The position numbers were made by a program, and so were the translations under genes. Of a stretch of DNA of 64,000 nt, positions 7,633-15,891 are shown in pieces. The first letter of the stretch is position 1; each line of letters starts with the position of its first letter. Origin of the DNA: Methanosarcina sp. KYL-1 (GTDB lineage Archaea; Halobacteriota; Methanosarcinia; Methanosarcinales; Methanosarcinaceae); NCBI RefSeq assembly GCF_024372725.1, contig NZ_VOUA01000006.1, forward strand, positions 92,686 to 156,685, read 5' to 3'. The notes under the pieces are model-generated. The model was not told where the DNA came from and searched no databases. It saw nothing but the letters and a program-made list of their open reading frames with translations.

Positions 7633-9012
7633 ATGGTGCAGGATATCAGGATACAGAAGACCTTTGAAGCGTTATTTGCCCTTGAGGATATAAGGGAGAT
7701 TTTCAGGGAAGCTTTGCCCACGGGCCTGGATGAAACCGAAGACCGGGAATTTATGAAAAAGGTGTCAGAGCTCAAGGAAATCATAAGCGAGCTTGAAAGC
7801 GGGAAAGGAAATGTTAAAGTTTCCCGGCTTGCAGGAAACCTTCCGATCCGGGACAAAGAGGAGTCCTTCATCAATATCCAGCCAATCCAGGCAGCCGGAA
7901 GGCTTACGGTTGAGGCAAGGAAAGCTCTGATCGCATACGGGGACGGCTATTCTACCTGCGATTCATGCAAGAAGCCTTTCAGGCTGGATAAGATCACAAA
8001 ACCCGGCATTGCGGACTTCCATACCGAACTTGCGGAATTCCTGAATATGGATGAAGCCAGGGTGGTCCCCGGGGCAAGAAGGGGATTTCAGGCTGTTGCC
8101 TCCTCACTGGTTGAGAAAGGGGATATTGCAATCGTTTCCGCACTTTCCCATTATACGGAATTCCTTTCGGTGGAAAACGCAGGCGGCATTGTAAAAGAGG
8201 TCCCCCTTAACGAAAACAATGTAATTACGGCCGAAGCAACCGCAGAGAAGATCGAAGCCGTAATAAGGGAGACCGGAAAGGTCCCCAAAATCGTGATGAT
8301 GGACCACTTCGATTACCTGTTTGCAAACGAGCACGAGATAAAGGAAATCGCAAAGGTATCCCACCAGTACGACATTCCCCTCCTCTACAACGGGGCCTAT
8401 ACTGTAGGGGTAATGCCTGTTGACGGAAAAGCCCTCGGGGCGGACTTTGTTGTAGGTTCGGGCCACAAGAGCATGGCTTCGGTTGCACCCTCAGGGGTCC
8501 TTGCAACAACCGAAGAATGGGCTCCTGTTGTTTTCAGGACCACGCAGATGAAAGGCGACCTTACGGCCCGCAAGTTTGGCATAAAAGAGGTCGAGATGCT
8601 GGGCTGCACCCTGATGGGAGGAACGCTCTTCTCAATGATGGCGTCTTTTCCCGCAGTGCAGGAACGGGTAAAACACTGGGACGAAGAGGTTAACAAGTCC
8701 AATTACCTGGTCGATAAAATCCTTTCGATTTCGGGGAGCAGGGTACTATCCGAATACCCGAGAAAACACGCCCTCACGAAAATCGATACCACTGACAGCT
8801 TTGATACGGTTGCGAAAACCCACCCCAAAAGGGGTTATTACCTGCATGACGAACTTTCAAAAAGAGGCATTACCGGCGTATTTCCCGGAGCCACAAAGGC
8901 CTGGAAACTGAGCACTTACGGGCTTTCCTGGCCGAAGGTAAGGTACCTGGCCGATTCATTTGCCGAGATCGCAGAAAAATACGGGCTGGAGGTCAGAGAA
9001 AATGGAGAATGA
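7633..9012 (+). CDS. pscS: Sep-tRNA:Cys-tRNA synthase (SepCysS)
   Basis: PLP enzyme that converts O-phosphoseryl-tRNA(Cys) to Cys-tRNA(Cys), the only cysteine route in many methanogens. The PLP lysine is K279 in GSGHKSM. Three cysteines that carry persulfide or cluster sulfur in the family are present: C109 and C112 (YSTCDSCKK) and C325 (MLGCTLMG). At 459 residues it has a longer N-terminal region than some homologs (first about 60 residues, charged helices). It lies directly after two tRNA-Cys genes, so substrate and enzyme share one promoter and operator set. Its last bases overlap the metY start, tying tRNA-based cysteine synthesis to homocysteine synthesis. Confidence 0.95.
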   Translation: MVQDIRIQKTFEALFALEDIREIFREALPTGLDETEDREFMKKVSELKEIISELESGKGNVKVSRLAGNLPIRDKEESFINIQPIQAAGRLTVEARKALIAYGDGYSTCDSCKKPFRLDKITKPGIADFHTELAEFLNMDEARVVPGARRGFQAVASSLVEKGDIAIVSALSHYTEFLSVENAGGIVKEVPLNENNVITAEATAEKIEAVIRETGKVPKIVMMDHFDYLFANEHEIKEIAKVSHQYDIPLLYNGAYTVGVMPVDGKALGADFVVGSGHKSMASVAPSGVLATTEEWAPVVFRTTQMKGDLTARKFGIKEVEMLGCTLMGGTLFSMMASFPAVQERVKHWDEEVNKSNYLVDKILSISGSRVLSEYPRKHALTKIDTTDSFDTVAKTHPKRGYYLHDELSKRGITGVFPGATKAWKLSTYGLSWPKVRYLADSFAEIAEKYGLEVRENGE

Positions 9013-10447
9013 ACCTGAAAAACAAAATGTAGAGACACAAAATGTAGAGACACAAAATGTAGACGGAAACCAGACCGGAGATGGAAACCAGACCGGAAAT
9101 GGAAATCAAACCGGAAATGGAAACCAGACCGGAAATGGAAATCAAACCGGAAGGAAAAGTTTAAGGAAAAAAACCCTCGAAAACCCCGGAATTTCCACCC
9201 TTGCGGTACATGCCGGAGCAAAACCGGACCCTGCTACGGGGGCAAGGTCCGTTCCGATTTACCAGACCGCAGCGTATGTATTTAACGACACGGAGCATGC
9301 GGCTGACCTTTTCGGGCTCAGGAAAGAAGGCAATATATATACCCGCCTGATGAACCCCACAACCGATGTCTTTGAGAAAAGGATCACTGCCCTTGAAAGG
9401 GGTATAGGCGCCCTTGCAACGGCTTCGGGGATGGCTGCAATCACAACAGCCCTGCTCACCTTTACGAGGCCAGGGGACGAAATCGTTTCAGGGGACAAAC
9501 TCTATGGGGGAACTTACGAGCTGTTCAACTACACTTTCCCCAAACTCGGAAGGACGGTAAAATTTGTTGATTCCAGAAGGCCGGAAGAATTTGAAAATGC
9601 AATTTCGGAGAATACAAAGGCCCTCTATGTGGAATCAATCGGAAACCCGGGGCTTGATGTGGCTGACCTCGAAAAACTTGCGGGGATTGCCCACGGGGCG
9701 GGAATCCCCCTTGTTGTGGACAACACAGTCGCTCCTTTAATCTCAAAGCCGTTCGAACACGGGGTGGATATAGTCGTATATTCCGCAACAAAATTCATAG
9801 GCGGGCACGGGACTTCCATCGGAGGAGTCATTGTGGACTCCGGAAACTTTGACTGGAGCCCTGAGAAGTTCCCCGAAATCTGCGAGCCTGACCCCGGGTA
9901 CCACGGCCTGGAATATAAGGAAGCCTTCGGAAAGGCAGCCTTCATTGCAAAGGCAAGGGTGCAGTTCATGAGGGATACCGGCGCCTGCATTTCCCCGTTC
10001 AACTCCTTCCTGCTGGCCCTGGGGCTTGAGACCCTCCCGCTCAGGATAAAAAAACACTGTGACAACGCCCTCGAAGTTGCAAAATACCTGGAACAGCACC
10101 CGAAGGTTTCCTGGGTCTCCTACCCGGGGCTTGAGTCCCACGGGAGCCATGCCCTTGCAAAGAAATACCTGCCAGCCGGTTCCGGAGCAATAATCGGGTT
10201 CGGGATCAAGGGCGGAGCCGCTGAGTGCAGGAAGTTTATTGAAAACCTTGAGGTCTTTTCCCACCTTGCAAACATAGGGGACGCAAAAAGCCTGGTGATC
10301 CACCCGGCTTCAACAACCCACGAACAGCTCTCAAAAGAAGAACAGCTTGCCTGCGGAGTAACCGAGGACTTTATCCGGCTTTCCATCGGGATCGAGGACG
10401 AAAAAGACCTGATCTTCGATATCGAACAGGCCCTTTCAGAGGTATGA
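9002..10447 (+). CDS. metY: O-acetylhomoserine sulfhydrylase MetY with repeat-rich N-terminus
   Basis: Makes homocysteine from O-acetylhomoserine and sulfide. The Cys/Met metabolism PLP fold is clear: STLAVHAG at the start of the core, [18 protein letters not shown] and PLP lysine K264 in [11 protein letters not shown] place the start at ATG 9002, overlapping SepCysS by 11 bases. An ATG further upstream (8960) lies deep inside SepCysS. Residues about 8-55 are unusual: two VETQN units followed by alternating GNQTG/NG units, encoded by 15- and 18-bp tandem repeats, before the normal core. This looks like a recent repeat expansion forming a disordered tail. The stop overlaps metX as ATGA. Confidence 0.93.
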   Translation: MENEPEKQNVETQNVETQNVDGNQTGDGNQTGNGNQTGNGNQTGNGNQTGRKSLRKKTLENPGISTLAVHAGAKPDPATGARSVPIYQTAAYVFNDTEHAADLFGLRKEGNIYTRLMNPTTDVFEKRITALERGIGALATASGMAAITTALLTFTRPGDEIVSGDKLYGGTYELFNYTFPKLGRTVKFVDSRRPEEFENAISENTKALYVESIGNPGLDVADLEKLAGIAHGAGIPLVVDNTVAPLISKPFEHGVDIVVYSATKFIGGHGTSIGGVIVDSGNFDWSPEKFPEICEPDPGYHGLEYKEAFGKAAFIAKARVQFMRDTGACISPFNSFLLALGLETLPLRIKKHCDNALEVAKYLEQHPKVSWVSYPGLESHGSHALAKKYLPAGSGAIIGFGIKGGAAECRKFIENLEVFSHLANIGDAKSLVIHPASTTHEQLSKEEQLACGVTEDFIRLSIGIEDEKDLIFDIEQALSEV

Positions 10448-12081
10448 GCATGTCAGGTTCGGCCCATAGTCCTGCTATTAAAAGCATTTTCTCGGAAAAA
10501 AATGGCCGGAATCCCGGGATGAATCTCGGGATAGTCAGCTCAATGAACTATGAAATCCCCGGCACCTTCAGGCTCGAGAGCGGAAAAACCCTTTCCGGCG
10601 TCAGGATAGAGTACGAGATGTACGGGAAAATGAACGCGGACAAAAGCAACGTTATCCTGGTCTGCCACGCCCTTACGGGAAACGCCCATGCTGCGGGCTG
10701 GCACGAAGGGGATAAGAAGCCCGGCTGGTGGGACAGTGTAATCGGCCCCAATAAGGCCTTTGACACTGAAAAATACTGCGTTATCTGTTCAAACATACTC
10801 GGGGGCTGTAAGGGCTCAACAGGCCCTTCCTCGATAAACCCGGAAACCGGAAAAACATACGGCATCTCCTTTCCCGTGATCACCATAGGGGACATGGTAA
10901 ATGCCCAGAAAAAGCTGGTCGAACACCTCGGGATAAAACAGCTTTTTGCAGTTGCAGGCGGCTCCATGGGCGGGATGCAGGTGCTCCAGTGGACGGTCAG
11001 CTATCCCGGAATGGTAAAAAAAGCAATAGCGATAGCGACCACTGCCTGCACCACTCCCCAGCAGATAGCATTCGGGGCTATCGGCAGGAAAGCCATAACG
11101 GATGACCCCAGATGGAACGGAGGGGATTATTACGGAAAAGAAATCCCGTCCCAGGGGCTTTCCCTTGCCCGGATGATAGGGCATATTACATACCTCAGCG
11201 ACGTTTCGATGCAAAAGAAGTTCGGAAGGGTCCAGCAGGACAAGAACGGCAGGGATAAGAACGGCAGGGATAAGAACGGCAGGGATAAGAACGGCAGGGA
11301 TAAGAACGGAGGGAATCCTTCTCCAGAGGATCTTTCTCCAGAGGACCTTTCTCAGAATGATCTTTCTCCCAATTTTCAGGTTGAGAGTTACCTGAATTAC
11401 CAGGGAGATAATTTTACGAAGCGTTTTGATGCCAATTCATACCTGTATATCACAAAAGCCGTTGATTTCTTTGACCTTTCAAAGAACGGGTCCCTTATTG
11501 AGGGTTTTTCCGGGGTTACTGCAAAGTATCTGGTGATCTCCGTAAGCTCGGACTGGCTCTACCCTCCTTACCAGTCCCAGGATATCGCATCGTCTCTGAT
11601 TGCAAACGGGGTCGATGCAAGATACGAGGAAATCAGGTCCCAGTACGGGCACGACGCTTTCCTGCTCGAAGAGGGCCAGCTGAACTACCTGATCAGGGGC
11701 TTTCTCTCCCATATTCTCGTCCAGGACATCATGAACCGGGACTTTTGTCCCGTTTCCAGAAACGAGACAATAGAACATGCTTCAAAGCTGATGGTAAAAA
11801 AACGTGTGAACCACCTGCCGGTCGTATCGGAAGCCGGGAGGCTTGAAGGCATCGTCACCTCCTGGGATATTACAAAAGCCGTTGCCTGCAAGATAACGGA
11901 GTTGAGAGAAATAATCACTGGAGACGTCAGATACGTATTCGAAGATGAGAAAATCGAAACCGCGTCCTCAATAATGGAAAAGTACTCAATTTCCGCCCTT
12001 CCCGTCATAGACTCCGATTCCCGGGTAATAGGCATGGTTACAAGCGAGAGCATAAGCGCCCTTATCGGCAGGTTCAGTTAA
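10444..12081 (+). CDS. metX: Homoserine O-acetyltransferase fused to CBS pair (MetX-CBS)
   Basis: Alpha/beta-hydrolase acyltransferase that feeds MetY. The catalytic triad is visible: S174 (GGSMGG), D370 (SSDWLYPP) and H403 (YGHDAF). After the catalytic domain, residues about 429-545 form two CBS motifs ([11 protein letters not shown]...; [13 protein letters not shown]...). These probably sense an adenosyl compound such as SAM or ATP, as in other methanogen MetX fusions. Between the two halves of the hydrolase, residues about 266-315 hold five DKNGR repeats and a [10 protein letters not shown] stretch, an expanded linker encoded by 15-bp tandem repeats (11239-11310). A start at 10444 gives ATGA coupling with metY; the core may begin near MNLGIVSS. 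Confidence 0.93.
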   Translation: MSMSGSAHSPAIKSIFSEKNGRNPGMNLGIVSSMNYEIPGTFRLESGKTLSGVRIEYEMYGKMNADKSNVILVCHALTGNAHAAGWHEGDKKPGWWDSVIGPNKAFDTEKYCVICSNILGGCKGSTGPSSINPETGKTYGISFPVITIGDMVNAQKKLVEHLGIKQLFAVAGGSMGGMQVLQWTVSYPGMVKKAIAIATTACTTPQQIAFGAIGRKAITDDPRWNGGDYYGKEIPSQGLSLARMIGHITYLSDVSMQKKFGRVQQDKNGRDKNGRDKNGRDKNGRDKNGGNPSPEDLSPEDLSQNDLSPNFQVESYLNYQGDNFTKRFDANSYLYITKAVDFFDLSKNGSLIEGFSGVTAKYLVISVSSDWLYPPYQSQDIASSLIANGVDARYEEIRSQYGHDAFLLEEGQLNYLIRGFLSHILVQDIMNRDFCPVSRNETIEHASKLMVKKRVNHLPVVSEAGRLEGIVTSWDITKAVACKITELREIITGDVRYVFEDEKIETASSIMEKYSISALPVIDSDSRVIGMVTSESISALIGRFS

Positions 12082-12112
12082 GATTCAGCTAAGATTCGAC
12101 TAAGATTCAACT
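12075..12112 (+). repeat. 11-bp tandem repeat after metX stop
   Basis: The unit TAAGATTCAGC occurs three times with small changes, starting inside the metX stop codon. Confidence 0.65.
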
Positions 12113-12126
12113 AATTTCGATTTACG

Positions 12127-12142
12127 GGAGGTGCCGGAAATT
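12127..12142 (+). promoter_or_regulatory. Ribosome binding site pointing to an ATT start codon
   Basis: GGAGGTG (12127-12133) is a full Shine-Dalgarno match. The only conventional candidate, GTG 12131, lies inside it. Six bases further, ATT at 12140 is in frame and aligns with the initiator of archaeal ThrRS editing domains (expected Met-x-Ile-Val-Phe-Val-His). An ATT start is the best fit to spacing and homology. Confidence 0.6.
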
Positions 12143-12679
12143 AGGATAGTTTTTGTCCATGTGGATTATGCGCGATACTGTGCCAGAAAAAGAGCAAAAG
12201 CAGCAGAACCCATCAATATAAAAAGCGATTCGATGGAAGAAGGAGTCGTCCTTTACTGCTGCGTGGAGAAAAACGATGAGGACAGCCCGGCAAGTGTCAT
12301 TGAAAATTCTACCGGGGAGATCATCAGGCGCCTTGAAATGATAAAGGCAAAAAGGGTCATGATATACCCTTATGCCCACCTTGCAAACGACCTGAGCAGC
12401 CCTGAAACTGCAATCGAAATACTAACCGGCCTTGAAAATTCCCTGAAAGATAGGGGCCTTGAAGTAAAAAGAGCTCCCTTCGGCTGGTACAAGGAACTGG
12501 AAACAAAAAGCAAAGGGCACCCCCTATCCGACCTTTCAATCACCGTCTGCCCCGTCGTCTGTCCTACCACTGCCTGTCCTACCACCGCCTGTCCGGAAAA
12601 TGAACAGGAATGTGGAATGCTCTGCCCGTTTTGCCATAAGCAAATCGAAAAAAAGGATGCAGTTTCGTCAATTCTGTGA
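12140..12679 (+). CDS. Free-standing archaeal ThrRS-type editing domain with Cys-rich tail
   Basis: Matches the N-terminal domain of archaeal threonyl-tRNA synthetase, a D-aminoacyl-tRNA-deacylase-like fold that hydrolyses Ser-tRNA(Thr). Hallmarks are FVHVDYARY at the start, RVMIYPYAHLAN, then APFGWYKELETKSKGHPLSDLS. No synthetase core follows. Instead the last 45 residues hold seven cysteines (CPVVCPTTACPTTACP...CGMLCPFCHK), a probable zinc or Fe-S module partly built from CPTTA repeats. It closes the Cys/Met operon, so it may edit a mischarged tRNA in the same pathway (for example Ser- or Sep-tRNA), but that is inference. If GTG 12131 is used instead, three residues are added. Confidence 0.8.
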   Translation: MRIVFVHVDYARYCARKRAKAAEPINIKSDSMEEGVVLYCCVEKNDEDSPASVIENSTGEIIRRLEMIKAKRVMIYPYAHLANDLSSPETAIEILTGLENSLKDRGLEVKRAPFGWYKELETKSKGHPLSDLSITVCPVVCPTTACPTTACPENEQECGMLCPFCHKQIEKKDAVSSIL

Positions 12680-12689
12680 GTAATTTCCT

Positions 12690-12747
12690 GTAAGTTTTTT
12701 CTTTAACTTTTTTGTTTACTTCTTTTTCTTTAACCTCTTTTTGTTTG
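12690..12747 (+). terminator. T-rich terminator region after the Cys/Met operon
   Basis: Several T runs (TTTTTT, TTTTTTG, CTTTTTCTTT, CTTTTTG) follow the last gene of the operon within 70 bases, typical of archaeal intrinsic termination. The rest of 12680-12956 is AT-rich, with a TTATATATTTAA promoter-like stretch near 12870-12882. Confidence 0.5.
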
Positions 12748-12956
12748 TATAAGTTGGAGTGGGAAAGGTTCGGAAATTAACGCCATTCTGCAATAAAAAT
12801 TTTGTATTTTTATATTTTGATTTTTGATTTTTGATTTTTATATATTTGTTTTCGATACCTTTTCAACTACATTTATATATTTAACTTGAAGTTTGAGCCG
12901 ATGGTCAGGTTGGTTTCGGGAAAAAATTAAAAACATAAGCTGCAAAAGAATTCAAC

Positions 12957-13673
12957 ATGAAAATCCACGTCCTCCAGCACTCCGCCCTAAACACCCTCGG
13001 CACCATCGAAGAATACGCCGAAAGCAAAAACCACCCCCTTGAGTCGACCCGCTTTTACGAAACAAAAAACCCGCCAGCCCTCAACACCTTCGACCTCCTC
13101 GTAATCATGGGCGGGCCCATGGGGATCTACGACTACGCCGAAAACCCCTGGCTGAAAGACGAAAAAGCCTTCATCAAGCAGGCCATCGGAGCGGGAAAGC
13201 CCTTGCTCGGGATCTGCCTGGGGGCGCAGCTGCTCGCCGACGTCCTCGGGGCCAGCGTCTATGAAAACGGGCACAGGGAAATGGGCTGGTTCCCTATAAG
13301 AGCAGCCCGGAAGGATGAACAGAAGCCTGAATTCCTGGAAGGGCTGCCGGAAGAGATCACAGTCTTTCACTGGCATTCCCGGACTTTTGATTTGCCGGCG
13401 GGGGCCGTGCACCTTTATGAAAGTGAGGGGTGCAGGAACCAGGCTTTCATATATGATGGAAGGGTTGTTGCGATGCAGTTCCACCCTGAAGTTCACGAAG
13501 AGAGGGTTGAATCTATGATCAGGCGGTTCGGAGACGAGATGGGAGAAGGACCGTATATTCTGAAAAAGGAGAAGATGCTCGGGCAGGAGGAGTATCTGGC
13601 CGGGACGAAGAGGTTTATTTTTTCGGTTCTGGATAAGTTTGAAAAACTGGTCAGGCGTGAAAATAAGGAATAA
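12957..13673 (+). CDS. Class I glutamine amidotransferase
   Basis: GMP-synthase-type amidotransferase domain as a free protein of 238 residues. The oxyanion strand GGPMGIYD, the nucleophile C87 in GICLGAQL and the H176/E178 pair in FHPEVHE form the catalytic triad. It lies alone between T-rich tracts, with no synthase partner, so the ammonia acceptor is unknown. Such proteins in other organisms act on small amines or peptides. A decayed fragment of a second copy lies 6.5 kb away at 20192-20391, so this family was once duplicated here. Confidence 0.88.
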   Translation: MKIHVLQHSALNTLGTIEEYAESKNHPLESTRFYETKNPPALNTFDLLVIMGGPMGIYDYAENPWLKDEKAFIKQAIGAGKPLLGICLGAQLLADVLGASVYENGHREMGWFPIRAARKDEQKPEFLEGLPEEITVFHWHSRTFDLPAGAVHLYESEGCRNQAFIYDGRVVAMQFHPEVHEERVESMIRRFGDEMGEGPYILKKEKMLGQEEYLAGTKRFIFSVLDKFEKLVRRENKE

Positions 13674-13686
13674 ATTCCAGACTTTT

Positions 13687-13760
13687 GTTTTCCTTCTGTT
13701 TTCCCTCTTGTTTTCCTTCTGTTTTCCCTCTTGTTTTCCTTCTGTTTTCTCTCTTGTTTT
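13687..13760 (+). repeat. 23-bp T/C-rich tandem repeat
   Basis: The unit GTTTTCCTTCTGTTTTCCC plus TCTT repeats about three times after the amidotransferase stop. The T runs may also terminate transcription. Confidence 0.7.
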
Positions 13761-13867
13761 CCTTTTAGTTTTTGACTTTTTGGGATATGCCGTATGCGTA
13801 ACAAAACGTAAAAGTTTTATAATGTAGGGATGGAACTTATCTCAAAATATCAGGTTTTGAGGGACTT

Positions 13868-15790
13868 ATGAATGGAATAATGGCAGGTATGGCTTTCGTA
13901 CTTGTTTTTCTTTTATTGGTGGTCCTGGCAGCCCCGGCTTCTGGAAAGGTAATAACGGTTGACTTTGGCGGGAACGGAGACTTTTCAACCATATCGGAAG
14001 CTGTATCTTATGCTCTGGATGGGGATAAGGTAGTTGTTTATCCCGGAACCTATGAGGATAACGTTAGGGTTACAAAGTCCCTGAACATTGCCGCAAAAAA
14101 TGAATACTCAAAATACCTTGCTCTAGAAGATGCAGCCATAATCAGGGAGAGCAAAAATGATCCTCTTTTTCATGTCACTGCAGATGAAGTGCGCCTCAGC
14201 GGCTTTGTGCTCATAGTCAGCTCCAGTGAAAATACCGGGATATTCCTTGAGGGGGCAAATAACTGTACCATTACCGACAACACAATCTCAGCATACGGGT
14301 CGGATGTAAATTGCATAAATCTTGAAAACTCATCGTATAACCTGATAGCATACAATAACCTGGACCCTGAAAGTATAGAGGAAAACCCCGATACATCCGA
14401 AAGCAGTACATTGCTTTTGAACTCTACTCATAACCTTCTCCATGAAAACCGGAACATAAAGAACAATGTAATATTGTATCGCTCCTCCCACAACACGATA
14501 ACAAATAGTGAAAATTACAAAAGCTACATACATCTTGATCTCTCGGACAATAACACGTTAAAAGAAAACCTTGTCCAGAGGAGCAAGTGGAACGGGATAT
14601 GGCTCACCCGTTCGAACAACAATACACTGATCGGCAATTCTGTAAAGTCCGGTAGCCTGGAGCCTATAGGTCCCTTAGACCCTGAAGAAAAAACTCCGGG
14701 AAATTTAGCCGGGATACAGCTTTCACATTCAAATAATAATGTTCTCCGGGATAACAGCGTCCTTTCTAACTGGCAGGACGGGATAGGGCTTGCACATTCG
14801 GACCGCAACGAACTCTACAATAACATGGTGGAGTACAACTTCGGGTTGGGAATAGTAATACATGACTCCCGTGGAAATACTGTTGAAGGCAACAGTTTAA
14901 AAGGGGCTGAAAAGACTGGAGCCGGTATCGACCTGGAGAATTTACAGGAAAACAAAATTTCCAATAACACCATATCGAATTTCAAGTATGGAGTCCTGTT
15001 TGAAAAACCTGCAAACCCATTCGATAAAAGCCTGGCAGAAAATAACTATTTCTCGGATAACCGGAAGGACTTAAAAGTAATTCCCCTCGACCTTGCCCTG
15101 GCCTTGCTGCTTGCAGGATTGCTGGGAGGGGCATTTGCGTACAGGATATACGGAAGAAAGCTTTCCCCTCAAAGAATTAAGATGCTGCTGGTCCTCATCT
15201 CAGGGTTCTTTTTTTCGTATCTCACAGGACTCCTGCTGGACTATTGGCATTCGGGATGTGAGCTGGTAATTTTTAGCATAACGACAGTAATTTTCCTGGC
15301 TTTCACCTCAATTATCGGGATTTCCTTATTCATATCTGCAACGAAAGACGTAATGAAAAAATGGTATTTCGAAATCCCCCTCGTTGTGAGTCTCATAGTG
15401 ATTGTTCTATCGGTCCTGAGTCCTTATTTCCTGCCAGACATCTCTCATCCCTCCTATGCATTGAGGCTTCTTGCAGCGATTATTCCTGGAATGACAGTCC
15501 CCTTCTCCCTTTTATTTTTCTTCATGTTTCCTGCAGATATAAGAAAGAAAATGAATAAAGTGATTTCTGTTTTAACTATCCTTACTGTTTTTACTCTTAT
15601 CTGCTCTCTCTTTTCAGGGGTTCACCTTTTGCTTTACTCGGATGAGAATATTTTTACGGTGGGGCTGGGAATAATCTGGCTCCTGTTAATGCCTCTTACA
15701 GGAATTTGCTACTGGGCAGCTGCCCTTAATTCAGGTGTTATTTCGGAATTCTCCAGGGAGCTGGAACAGCAAGGGCAGGAAATTGGATGA
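13868..15790 (+). CDS. Secreted NosD-like parallel beta-helix protein with multi-TM C-terminus
   Basis: A signal peptide (hydrophobic segment to about residue 27, ending AAPASG) leads into a right-handed beta-helix region, residues about 30-395. It has many NNxxxxNxxxxN-type turns (NNCTITDNTIS, SNNNTLIGNSV, SNNNVLRDNSV) typical of NosD/CASH domains, so it should bind or act on cell-surface carbohydrate. Unusually the C-terminus is not a sortase signal: residues about 405-635 hold six to seven hydrophobic segments, so the beta-helix is displayed outside on an integral membrane domain. GAGGG upstream supports the start. No neighbour suggests the ligand. Confidence 0.8.
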   Translation: MNGIMAGMAFVLVFLLLVVLAAPASGKVITVDFGGNGDFSTISEAVSYALDGDKVVVYPGTYEDNVRVTKSLNIAAKNEYSKYLALEDAAIIRESKNDPLFHVTADEVRLSGFVLIVSSSENTGIFLEGANNCTITDNTISAYGSDVNCINLENSSYNLIAYNNLDPESIEENPDTSESSTLLLNSTHNLLHENRNIKNNVILYRSSHNTITNSENYKSYIHLDLSDNNTLKENLVQRSKWNGIWLTRSNNNTLIGNSVKSGSLEPIGPLDPEEKTPGNLAGIQLSHSNNNVLRDNSVLSNWQDGIGLAHSDRNELYNNMVEYNFGLGIVIHDSRGNTVEGNSLKGAEKTGAGIDLENLQENKISNNTISNFKYGVLFEKPANPFDKSLAENNYFSDNRKDLKVIPLDLALALLLAGLLGGAFAYRIYGRKLSPQRIKMLLVLISGFFFSYLTGLLLDYWHSGCELVIFSITTVIFLAFTSIIGISLFISATKDVMKKWYFEIPLVVSLIVIVLSVLSPYFLPDISHPSYALRLLAAIIPGMTVPFSLLFFFMFPADIRKKMNKVISVLTILTVFTLICSLFSGVHLLLYSDENIFTVGLGIIWLLLMPLTGICYWAAALNSGVISEFSRELEQQGQEIG

Positions 15791-15891
15791 AAAGATTCGG
15801 GGGGACTTTCGAACTAAATTAAATAAGAAAGCATATTGTTCCTGAAGAAACAGAATCTCTTCTCTTTAAACAGAGCATCTTTCCTTTAATT

